Shown: positions 16,218 to 23,240 of the stretch, piece after piece
Numbering within the stretch: the stretch's first letter is position 1
Layout: each line of letters starts with the position of its first letter
Assembly: GCA_964570765.1 (NCBI GenBank)
Contig: CAZMZF010000011.1
Span: 18,728 to 82,727 of the forward strand
Reading direction: 5' to 3'
Origin: CAZMZF01 sp964570765
GTDB lineage: Bacteria; Zixibacteria; MSB-5A5; RBG-16-43-9
Length of the DNA: 64,000 nucleotides
Position numbers and translations under genes: made by a program
The notes under the pieces: model-generated
What the model saw: the letters and a program-made list of their open reading frames with translations, nothing else
What the model was told of the DNA's origin: nothing
Databases searched by the model: none

Positions 16218-17141
16218 TTAAAAATTCTCCACCTCTTTTAAACTCGGAATTCCTTCTCTGCCACCCAACTTTCTGCATTTTAAAGCAGCGCAGGCAGAGG
16301 CATACTCGATAATATTTGCCATTTTCCATTTTCTTAATAGTCCGAAAATAAAAGCTCCATGAAAGACATCCCCTGCTCCGGTGGTATCAACCACATCGAT
16401 TTTAAATCCCGGGAAATAATTTATCTTATGGGAGTCTGTCCATAAACATCCTTTTTCGGACAAAGTGATAACCACACATTTGAATCCAATCTTTTTCAAC
16501 TCTAAACAGGCCTGGCTTAAATCTTTGAGCTTAGTATAATCATAAGCGAATTTTTTAGAGACAACTAAATAATCCACATAAGGGAAAAGGTTTTCGATAT
16601 TTTCTCTTAAACTTCCCAAATCCAAAACCACCTCTGAACCATCCTTTTTCGCCTTTTTAGCTAAGTAGATATTGGCCTCAATATCTCTGCTATCTAAGTG
16701 CAGATACCTGAACGAAACCTTTTTCAAAAAGGAAAGCTCTTCAGGTGTAATCGGTCTCATCTTTGTTCTATCCAAAGCTACAGTCCTTTTGCCACTATTT
16801 TTGTCCACCCAGATGAAAGCCTTTAAGCTTTTTACTTTTTTATCAATGATTAAGTAATCTGTATTGATTTTAAACTTTTCCAACTCAGAACGGATGAGTT
16901 TACCTTCGTAATCATCTCCGACCTTACCCACGAAAGCCACCTTTGCACCTAACTTTGACAGAATTGCCATAGCTGTAGGAACTGGACCACCTCCCTGGAT
17001 TGAAGAGGCTATAATATCTACTTTCTCGTCTAATCCCGGATAAGGGTCTAAAATCGAAAGGTAATCTAAGGCACAGATTCCCACGCCCAGGCAGTCCCAT
17101 AAGGGATCTGCAGGATCAAAATCAAACTTTTTCAAACTCAA
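16218..17141 (-). CDS. PfkB-family carbohydrate kinase
   Basis: A 307-residue ribokinase-fold sugar kinase. It has the N-terminal substrate region (GVGICALDYL and ASSIQGGGPVPTAMAIL), the Gly-rich signature and the C-terminal DTTGAGDVFHGAF motif with the catalytic Asp and anion hole. The family phosphorylates sugars or nucleosides (ribose, fructose, adenosine); the substrate is not identifiable. Its start overlaps the preceding YigZ-family gene by 20 bases, so it is translated from the same transcript as dprA and the small protein upstream. Confidence 0.88.
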   Translation of the reverse strand: MSLKKFDFDPADPLWDCLGVGICALDYLSILDPYPGLDEKVDIIASSIQGGGPVPTAMAILSKLGAKVAFVGKVGDDYEGKLIRSELEKFKINTDYLIIDKKVKSLKAFIWVDKNSGKRTVALDRTKMRPITPEELSFLKKVSFRYLHLDSRDIEANIYLAKKAKKDGSEVVLDLGSLRENIENLFPYVDYLVVSKKFAYDYTKLKDLSQACLELKKIGFKCVVITLSEKGCLWTDSHKINYFPGFKIDVVDTTGAGDVFHGAFIFGLLRKWKMANIIEYASACAALKCRKLGGREGIPSLKEVENF

Positions 17142-17724
17142 TCTCTCCTCTGGTATTGTCCTTTAATTCATCTTGTAGTCTTGAAAAGACTCCTTTATTA
17201 AAATCTATTTCCATTCTTACTCTGTCTCCAAAAGCTAATTTTTTGACTTTGACTTTTTCTCTATTTAAAATTTTTTGAACCTGGTCAAAATATTCTTTTG
17301 GGAAAATTAGGGTGAGTCTTTCTCTATTTTCTTTTTTAACCTGAATACAGCTTTTTAAAACTTTTAAGGTGCTTTCATAATATGCTTTAGAAAGACCGCC
17401 GGTGCCTAATTTGACTCCACCAAAATAACGGGTGACTATTACTAAAATATCTTTCAAATTCTGAGACCTTATTGCCGATAGGATTTGCCTTCCAGCAGTT
17501 CCAGAAGGTTCACGGTCATCGCTGGATTTTGAAATCTCTCCTTCTGAAATGACATAGGCATAGGGATTATGAGTAGCATCGTAAAATTCTTTTTTTATCT
17601 TTTCAAGAAAGACCTTAGCTTCTTTTTCTGAATTTACTGGTAGGGCAGTGGCAATAAATTTAGAGCCCTTAATTAACAGTTTATCTCTTCTAGATTCCTT
17701 GATACTAAGATATTCATTCTGCAT
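17122..17724 (-). CDS. YigZ/IMPACT family protein (UPF0029)
   Basis: The product has the IMPACT fold: SKFIATALPVNSEKEAKVF, THNPYAYVISEGEISKSSDD, then REPSGTAGRQILSAI and VIVTRYFGGVKLGTGGLSKA, which are highly conserved in YigZ proteins. A C-terminal DUF1949-like part follows. The molecular role in bacteria is not settled. I take the ATG at 17724 (MQNEYLSIKES) as start, matching the family; a TTG at 17760 would add 12 residues and overlap the upstream gene. It overlaps the PfkB gene by 20 bases at its 3' end. Confidence 0.87.
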   Translation of the reverse strand: MQNEYLSIKESRRDKLLIKGSKFIATALPVNSEKEAKVFLEKIKKEFYDATHNPYAYVISEGEISKSSDDREPSGTAGRQILSAIRSQNLKDILVIVTRYFGGVKLGTGGLSKAYYESTLKVLKSCIQVKKENRERLTLIFPKEYFDQVQKILNREKVKVKKLAFGDRVRMEIDFNKGVFSRLQDELKDNTRGEIEFEKV

Positions 17725-17747
17725 TTGGATCTGTAAGACCTGATTTT

Positions 17748-17990
17748 TTATTCCCCCCAATTTTTTTTCTCCACATACTGCTGAATTAACCTTTTAAGTC
17801 TGTTACCATAGATTAAATCGAATTTCTCCATATCATCTGGTATTAGAGATTCTGCTTTTAACCTGACCAGAGCCGCTTCCTTTTTAGCCTCCCCTAAAGT
17901 CAACTCTCCACTTTTGATTTTTTCACAGGCTTGATCCACGATCTTTTTAAGTTTTTTTAACTTCTCCTCAGAATTAAGATATTCTTTCAT
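17748..17990 (-). CDS. Small charged protein of unknown function
   Basis: An 80-residue, Lys/Glu-rich, predicted all-helical protein (for example LKKLKKIVDQACEKIKSGEL and AKKEAALVRLKAESLIPDD). I do not recognise a family. It is well embedded: its ATG overlaps the dprA stop by 4 bases and the YigZ-family gene follows within about 25 bases, which argues that it is a real gene. No membrane segment or signal peptide is visible. Its helical, charged character would suit a nucleic-acid or protein partner, but that is speculation. Confidence 0.7.
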   Translation of the reverse strand: MKEYLNSEEKLKKLKKIVDQACEKIKSGELTLGEAKKEAALVRLKAESLIPDDMEKFDLIYGNRLKRLIQQYVEKKNWGE

Positions 17991-18856
17991 AGATATTTCG
18001 AAACTAAATCTAAATCCCCGGACCCATTAATCGGGATAGCACCAATCCTGACCAGTTCATCTAAGTTTTTGCTCTCCTCTCTCATAACCGCAAAAAGAGG
18101 CTTCCCCTGGTCAATAGCTTTTTTAGCCGTATCCATTGTGCCTGAGGTATTATCTTCAGTTTCCACCACTATCACAGCTTGAGAAAGACCTACAACTATT
18201 CGGTTTCTTGCCATAAGCTGACCCACATTCACCCTGGCATTCAGAGGATATTCAGTTATAAGAGCACCATTCTTGCTAATCTCAACTGAGAGGTTAAGAT
18301 TTTCTTTAGGATAGATATTATTCAAACCAAAACCTAAGACCGCATAGGTTTTTCCTTTTTTAGCGATTGCTCCCATATGTGCGCCAGTATCAATTCCCCG
18401 GGCTAAACCACTTACTACTACACCATTTTTTTCTGCCAACTTTTTCCCGATCTCAGTTGCATCTTTAATGCCTTCATAGGTAGCATTATGTGTGCCAACT
18501 ACTGCTACGAATACAGTATCAGATAACGGGAATTCACCTTTAAAATAAAGCAAAGGGGGCGGATCATCAATCTCTCTTAAGCTTTGTGGGAATTCCTCGT
18601 CTAATATGGTCTTGATCCCGATACCCTGTTCCTCCAAGAAAGATATATGCTCTTCGATTTCAGCAAATTTCTCCTGAGAATCAAATATCTCCTTAGCCTT
18701 CTCTGGACTCATTCTGGGAAGTTTAGAAATCTGTTCTAAGGTAGCTTTGAAGATATTCTCCGGAGAGCCAAAAGCAAAAAGGAGCTGTTGAAATCTTTTA
18801 GGTCCAATTTTCGCCACTTTTCTTAAAGCTATGATGTATTTTCGATAGTCCAACAC
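17987..18856 (-). CDS. dprA: DNA processing protein DprA/Smf
   Basis: DprA loads RecA on incoming single-stranded DNA during transformation. The 289-residue protein has a helix-hairpin-helix-like N-terminus (about residues 1-60) and the Rossmann-like core with VAVVGTHNATYEGIKDA, VVVSGLARGIDTGAHMGA, VLGFGLNNIYPKEN and ARNRIVVGLS. It lacks the C-terminal winged-helix domain found in many DprA, so it is a short form. The canonical GSR of the core is changed to GTH. It heads the cluster dprA-small protein-YigZ-PfkB. Confidence 0.9.
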   Translation of the reverse strand: MLDYRKYIIALRKVAKIGPKRFQQLLFAFGSPENIFKATLEQISKLPRMSPEKAKEIFDSQEKFAEIEEHISFLEEQGIGIKTILDEEFPQSLREIDDPPPLLYFKGEFPLSDTVFVAVVGTHNATYEGIKDATEIGKKLAEKNGVVVSGLARGIDTGAHMGAIAKKGKTYAVLGFGLNNIYPKENLNLSVEISKNGALITEYPLNARVNVGQLMARNRIVVGLSQAVIVVETEDNTSGTMDTAKKAIDQGKPLFAVMREESKNLDELVRIGAIPINGSGDLDLVSKYL

Positions 18857-18908
18857 TTCATATCCTTTTAACTAATATACATTATTTTTTAAATCAAAAA
18901 AGTAAATT

Positions 18909-18987
18909 TTGGAGTATAAACCTTTAAGTTTATCAGAATGAATCTTCTGTTAATGGATTAAAGTAAAGCTAAAGCTTTACACTCCAG
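18909..18987. repeat. Dispersed repeat, GGAGTG...CACTCC family, copy 4
   Basis: TTGGAGTATAAACCTTTAAG ... AAAGCTAAAGCTTTACACTCCAG. The right half is identical in pattern to copy 3. Its end abuts the stop codon of the CapA-like gene (TGA at 18988-18990). Confidence 0.85.
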
Positions 18988-20097
18988 TCATTCTTCCCAG
19001 GAGTTATAATTTTTCGGAGATCCCTCAGGAAATTGTATAAATCCTCTTCCCTCGAAAAAAATAAGCTCCATTCCGAAGATGGATGAATCGAAATTTAATC
19101 TATTCAATATCTCCTGAGCCATCTTCCCTTCAGCCACCTTAGGAGATCGGAGGAAGGTTACCAGCTCAATCGGAATTATCTCCGCTTGAAGAAGATTTTT
19201 ACCCCGCAGGGTAATTTTTAACATAATGCTCTGGTTATTCTTTAAGTCTTTCTGGTCAAATACAAAATTTCCCAGGCTATAGGCGATTAGTTTTCCTTTA
19301 TATAATTCTATCCCCTGAAACGTATGAGGATGATGTCCCACCACAATATCTGCACCGCAGTCAATTACCATACGGGCTAAGCTTTTCTGATATTCTGAGG
19401 GGAAATCTTCATATTCAATCCCCCAGTGAAAAGAGACTACAACCAAATTCACATCCTTTTTCGCTTTTTCTATATCTTCTATTATCCAGGAAGATTTAAT
19501 TTTTGCAACTCCAGGACTATCTTTTCCTGCATAGACAGCACCAGGAGATAAATCGTAACCCAGGAAAGCAATCTTAAGATCACCTAAATCAAAGATAGCA
19601 GGTTTTCTGGCTTCTCTTATATTTTCCCCTGCACCGATAATCTGGAAATTATTTTGTTCTAAAAGTTTGAGTGTCTCCTCAAAAGCCTTTCTGCCATAAT
19701 CATAAGAATGGTTATTAGCCAAGTTGAGCACATCAAATCCAGCATATTTTAATCCTTTTATCGACTCAGGGTTCCCCCGGAAAGCATAGATCTGGTCTCC
19801 TTTCATCCCTCTTTTGGAAATAGGAGATTCCAGATTTCCGAAAGTAATCTCTGCAGAATTGGTTATATTAGCGATATTTTTAAAAGGATAAAGGTATCCT
19901 TCTTTTTTCATATACAAATCTACACCCCGGGAAAGCATAATATCACCAGTGAAAATTAAACTGTGTTCTCTGGGAAAAAAGATATTTTCCTGCCCGGAAG
20001 AATTTTCTATCTGGGGGTTGAAAGGTGATAGAAAAAAGAGTAAGAGGAAAAAAGAGAGAAGAAAGAACTTTTTAAACGGATGTTTTGTAGAAGCCAT
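18988..20097 (-). CDS. CapA-family protein (poly-gamma-glutamate synthesis-type metallophosphatase fold)
   Basis: A 369-residue protein with an N-terminal hydrophobic segment (FFLLSFFLLLFFLSPF) that is a signal peptide or membrane anchor, then the PGA_cap domain. Metal-binding motifs are FTGDIMLSRGVD, TFGNLESPIS, LANNHSYDYG, VVSFHWGIEYED, VVGHHPHTFQG and AYSLGNFVFDQ. In Bacillus, CapA takes part in poly-gamma-glutamate export, but most bacterial homologues are of unknown role and no capB/capC genes are near. The product is likely periplasmic. Confidence 0.87.
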   Translation of the reverse strand: MASTKHPFKKFFLLSFFLLLFFLSPFNPQIENSSGQENIFFPREHSLIFTGDIMLSRGVDLYMKKEGYLYPFKNIANITNSAEITFGNLESPISKRGMKGDQIYAFRGNPESIKGLKYAGFDVLNLANNHSYDYGRKAFEETLKLLEQNNFQIIGAGENIREARKPAIFDLGDLKIAFLGYDLSPGAVYAGKDSPGVAKIKSSWIIEDIEKAKKDVNLVVVSFHWGIEYEDFPSEYQKSLARMVIDCGADIVVGHHPHTFQGIELYKGKLIAYSLGNFVFDQKDLKNNQSIMLKITLRGKNLLQAEIIPIELVTFLRSPKVAEGKMAQEILNRLNFDSSIFGMELIFFEGRGFIQFPEGSPKNYNSWEE

Positions 20098-20114
20098 TCT
20101 CGGGAGAAATATTA

Positions 20115-20298
20115 TGTAGGGACAGGGCTTGTCCCTGTCCTAATGCTAATAAGGACAGCCACACGCTTCGACGATTCGACAAGCTCATCGTCCCGAGCAA
20201 AGTCGAGGGACAAGCTCCCTTCGATCTTACTCAGGGACAGTGAGAGGAATCGAACTGTCACCGTCCTGAGCAGGGTCGAAGGAAGGGCTGTCCCTACA
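20115..20298. repeat. Composite inverted repeat with TGTAGGGACAG ends
   Basis: TGTAGGGACAG (20115-20125) is repeated inverted as CTGTCCCTACA (20288-20298). Between them are GACAGGGCTTGTCCCTGTC and CGACAAGCTCATCG/GAGCAAAGTCGAGGGA blocks. Both strands show long open frames here only because the repeat is palindromic; no gene is supported in 20098-20347. Confidence 0.8.
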
Positions 20299-20347
20299 TT
20301 TTTTTCTATGTTTTTAAACAATTCCAAACATTAACCTAAGAATATTT

Positions 20348-21595
20348 CTATTCTACAGAGGCAAAGAAAAGTCTGCCGGTTAGAAGCTCTAAAGCATAAA
20401 GGAGATTTTCGCTTTTGGTTTTGAAATCAGATAGGTAGATTTCTTTAACCGGCTCGGCTGAAGGGAAGTTCATCTTCAAAGGATTCACATACCTTCCGCC
20501 CATTTTACATCTATAATCTAAATGAGGACCTGTAGCCAGACCAGTTGCCCCCACCCTGCCGATCATCTCTCCCTGGTTAACCCTTTCCCCTTTTCTTATC
20601 CCATCTGTAAAAGCGGAAAGGTGCCCGTAGGAAGTTATCAGCCCGTTGGAGTGCTTTATCTCCACGGTATTACCCAGACCTTTTTTCCAGCCGGCGAAGA
20701 TTACTATTCCATGTGAAGATGATACCACTGGAGTCCCATAGGGTGCGGAATAATCTACCCCGTAATGGGGTTTGTAGGTCTTAAACACTGGATGAAACCG
20801 GGAAAAAGAAAATCTTGACGAAATCCTCCGGTAATTCAAAGGGGATTTTAAGAAGGCTTTTCGCAAAGACTTGCCTGAAGGGTCGTAATAATCTTTATGT
20901 CCGGAATTATCCTGGTATAATACGGCATTATATTTTGTTCCGGAAGCCTCATACTCAGCCGCCAGGATCTCACCATAACTTACAAATTTTCCCTCCCTCT
21001 CAAATACTTCATAAATTAATTTAAAACTGTCCCCTTTTTTGGGCTCGTTCAAAAAGTCTATCTGCCAGGCAAAGATATCGGAGAATTTCATTATTAACTC
21101 TGGACTTTCTCCTTTATCTTTTATCTCCTCCCACAGGGAATTTTCTATCTTCCCTTCTAACCCTTTCACCATTCGGGTGAGTTTAACTGGCACAGAATAG
21201 GCAACTAAGTCTCCTTCTTTATTTACAACCTTATATTTCTCCAGAAACCCCTTATGGTATTCGAAAGAGAGAAGGGAGTGGTCTGCAGTAGCTAAGAGGG
21301 TGAAAAAATCTCCGGGCTTACACTTCCTTAGATCCAGAACTTTTGAAAGAGATTGGGTCAGATCAAAAATTAATTCTGAGGGAAGACCTTTCTTAAAAAG
21401 GGAAAGGGCTAAAGTTTGATTCTTTTCGATTGTCCCGGAAGTTATACATCCCAAGGTAAGGTCTGAAGAAAAAACTTTCTTCTCTTCTGCTGTGGGGAGC
21501 ACGCAGGACTTAGTGAAAAAAAGATTTAAAAGATAAAATAGCCCTGCTGATAAAACTAAACTTCTTATAATTTTTATGACCCTTTTCAAAACCAC
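20348..21595 (-). CDS. M23-family peptidoglycan metallopeptidase
   Basis: A 415-residue protein with an N-terminal membrane segment (about residues 11-31), a middle region that resembles the OapA/Csd3-type inhibitory part (GDFFTLLATADHSLL, EPKKGDSFKLIYEVFEREGK), and a C-terminal LytM/M23 domain. Zinc-site motifs are HYGVDYSAPYGTPV, SYGHLSAF and GPHLDYRCK. In the last the usual HxH reads H-L-D, so one ligand may be Asp. The family cuts peptide cross-links in the periplasm. It is followed 252 bases later by the CapA-like gene. Confidence 0.88.
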   Translation of the reverse strand: MVLKRVIKIIRSLVLSAGLFYLLNLFFTKSCVLPTAEEKKVFSSDLTLGCITSGTIEKNQTLALSLFKKGLPSELIFDLTQSLSKVLDLRKCKPGDFFTLLATADHSLLSFEYHKGFLEKYKVVNKEGDLVAYSVPVKLTRMVKGLEGKIENSLWEEIKDKGESPELIMKFSDIFAWQIDFLNEPKKGDSFKLIYEVFEREGKFVSYGEILAAEYEASGTKYNAVLYQDNSGHKDYYDPSGKSLRKAFLKSPLNYRRISSRFSFSRFHPVFKTYKPHYGVDYSAPYGTPVVSSSHGIVIFAGWKKGLGNTVEIKHSNGLITSYGHLSAFTDGIRKGERVNQGEMIGRVGATGLATGPHLDYRCKMGGRYVNPLKMNFPSAEPVKEIYLSDFKTKSENLLYALELLTGRLFFASVE

Positions 21596-21625
21596 TCCTT
21601 TTATCCTATGGATCCGCTTTCGGAT

Positions 21626-23224
21626 TTAAAAAACCTCTGCAGAGAATATATAGATTTCCGTATCTTTATCCTTCCAGCAATCTTTATTGTAAATACCAGC
21701 CTTGAAGCAGGTCTGTTCCAGAAAAGTTTTTCGGTCCCAGTTATTTTCCGTGGCAACCTGGGGCAAAAGCAAGCCGGAATTATATCCATTCCGAATCAGA
21801 ATCCCATGTGTTCCTACTTGAATTTGATTCACATCCGTTATCTTTTTCAAAGGGGTTAAGGCCGAGATCTCTATCTCTAAGTCTTTTAACTCTTCTTTGG
21901 TAACCGGAGAAAACCTTGGGTCACTCAAAGCTGCGGCTTCTGCCATCTCCTGAACTGTTTGATAAAGTGGCTTGATCGCCTGAATATATCCGATACATCC
22001 CCGGAGCATCCCCTGTTTTTTTATGGTTACAAAAGCGCCACGATTTTCCTTGAGTATTTGTGAGGTTACATTATAATCAGGGCATTTTACACCCTTAACC
22101 TTGCACTCTATAGTTTCCCTGGCAATCTTTAGTAGAAGAGCCTTATCCTTAGCTGAAAGTTCTGATTCTGCCCCTTTCTTTTCTTCATTTTCTTTTTCAT
22201 CTTTGTTTTTTGAAGAACTGCCTGGATTTTTCCTGGTGTCGACTTTGACCTTGGGGCTGTAAAAAACTGCTGACATATAGCCTACCACTTGAGATTTATC
22301 TCCGGTTACATCCCCAGAGTTAGCATATTTGACCACTTTTGATTGGTCAGCTCCTAATTCCTTAGCTGCGATTATAGTCGCTATAATAGGACCTCCGCCA
22401 CAGGCTTCACACCGGTCAGAAGAGAGGTCTTCAAAAAGTGCCTCTGGATTAAAGGAGTTCACATCTTTTATGACCACACTGTCTAATTTAACTGCCTCTG
22501 CATAAGGATGAAAATGTGAAAGGTCCGAGCTGGCAACGATTAAAGCATCTTTATCTTTCAAAACTTTACCCAGAGCTTTTCCTAACGCTTCATAGGTTTC
22601 ATAGCTATCATCGGGCCCAAGGACTATGGGGATAAGATTAAACTTCCCCAGGACAACCTGCAAAAAGGGCAACTGAACCTCTAAGGAATGCTCTGCTCTT
22701 GTCCCGGAGGAGGTATGCCCTACATCTGAGAGATGAATCCTATTGTCCATTTTAGAAAGCTCCAACGCTAACTCCTTATCCACTGAGATTGTTCCTAAAG
22801 GGGTCTGGTAAGCTTTTCCGTTATAGACTGAAGCGCCTTGAAAGTAAGCCGCATGGGAAGGGGAGATGACAACTACCGTCCGATATTTTAAACCTTCTAA
22901 AGTTTTATAGCCATAGGCTGCTACCTGCCCGGAATAAAAATACCCGGCGTGAGGTGAGATCAAGGCAACTATTTTTCCGGGGATCTCTTCTATCTTTGCC
23001 TTGTTATAGAAATCGGCAATTTCTTTAGTTAACTTTACAGGGTCTGAGGTATAAAAACCTCTTATTGGATCTGCATAGGCAGGTTTCCTTATCTCCTCAG
23101 TCTGAACTCCTTCTTTTTTCATATTATTACCCTCCGCCTTAAGGTTAGAGAAATCCTTAAAGCAAAACAAAAAAATAAAGAAAATTGAAAAAACGCAAAA
23201 GAATTTTTTAAAATATGATTTCAT
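21626..23224 (-). CDS. MEMO (AmmeMemoRadiSam B) - AMMECR1 (A) fusion protein with signal peptide
   Basis: A 532-residue fusion. Residues about 5-27 are a hydrophobic signal sequence (FFCVFSIFFIFLFCF). About 45-325 is a MEMO domain: SPHAGYFYSGQVAAYGY, SPSHAAYFQGASVYNG, SDLSHFHPYAEA and CEACGGGPI hold the expected His and Cys positions. A charged linker (about 330-355, SSSKNKDEKENEEKKG) leads to the AMMECR1 domain (GAFVTIKKQGMLRGCIGYI, SALTPLKKITDV, GLLLPQVATEN). These two domains usually occur with a radical SAM protein, and none is in the window. An exported version is odd, since the proteins are normally treated as cytosolic. The biochemical role is unknown. Confidence 0.9.
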   Translation of the reverse strand: MKSYFKKFFCVFSIFFIFLFCFKDFSNLKAEGNNMKKEGVQTEEIRKPAYADPIRGFYTSDPVKLTKEIADFYNKAKIEEIPGKIVALISPHAGYFYSGQVAAYGYKTLEGLKYRTVVVISPSHAAYFQGASVYNGKAYQTPLGTISVDKELALELSKMDNRIHLSDVGHTSSGTRAEHSLEVQLPFLQVVLGKFNLIPIVLGPDDSYETYEALGKALGKVLKDKDALIVASSDLSHFHPYAEAVKLDSVVIKDVNSFNPEALFEDLSSDRCEACGGGPIIATIIAAKELGADQSKVVKYANSGDVTGDKSQVVGYMSAVFYSPKVKVDTRKNPGSSSKNKDEKENEEKKGAESELSAKDKALLLKIARETIECKVKGVKCPDYNVTSQILKENRGAFVTIKKQGMLRGCIGYIQAIKPLYQTVQEMAEAAALSDPRFSPVTKEELKDLEIEISALTPLKKITDVNQIQVGTHGILIRNGYNSGLLLPQVATENNWDRKTFLEQTCFKAGIYNKDCWKDKDTEIYIFSAEVF

Positions 23225-23240
23225 CTAAATCCCATTTATT

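Noticed and set aside
16003..16329. 108-residue minus-strand frame overlapping PfkB and PAP2 genes
   Set aside because: It covers a dispersed repeat and the ends of two well-supported genes in another frame.
20080..20334. Long open frames on both strands between the CapA-like and M23 genes
   Set aside because: Both arise from the same inverted repeat (TGTAGGGACAG...CTGTCCCTACA) and share no protein family.
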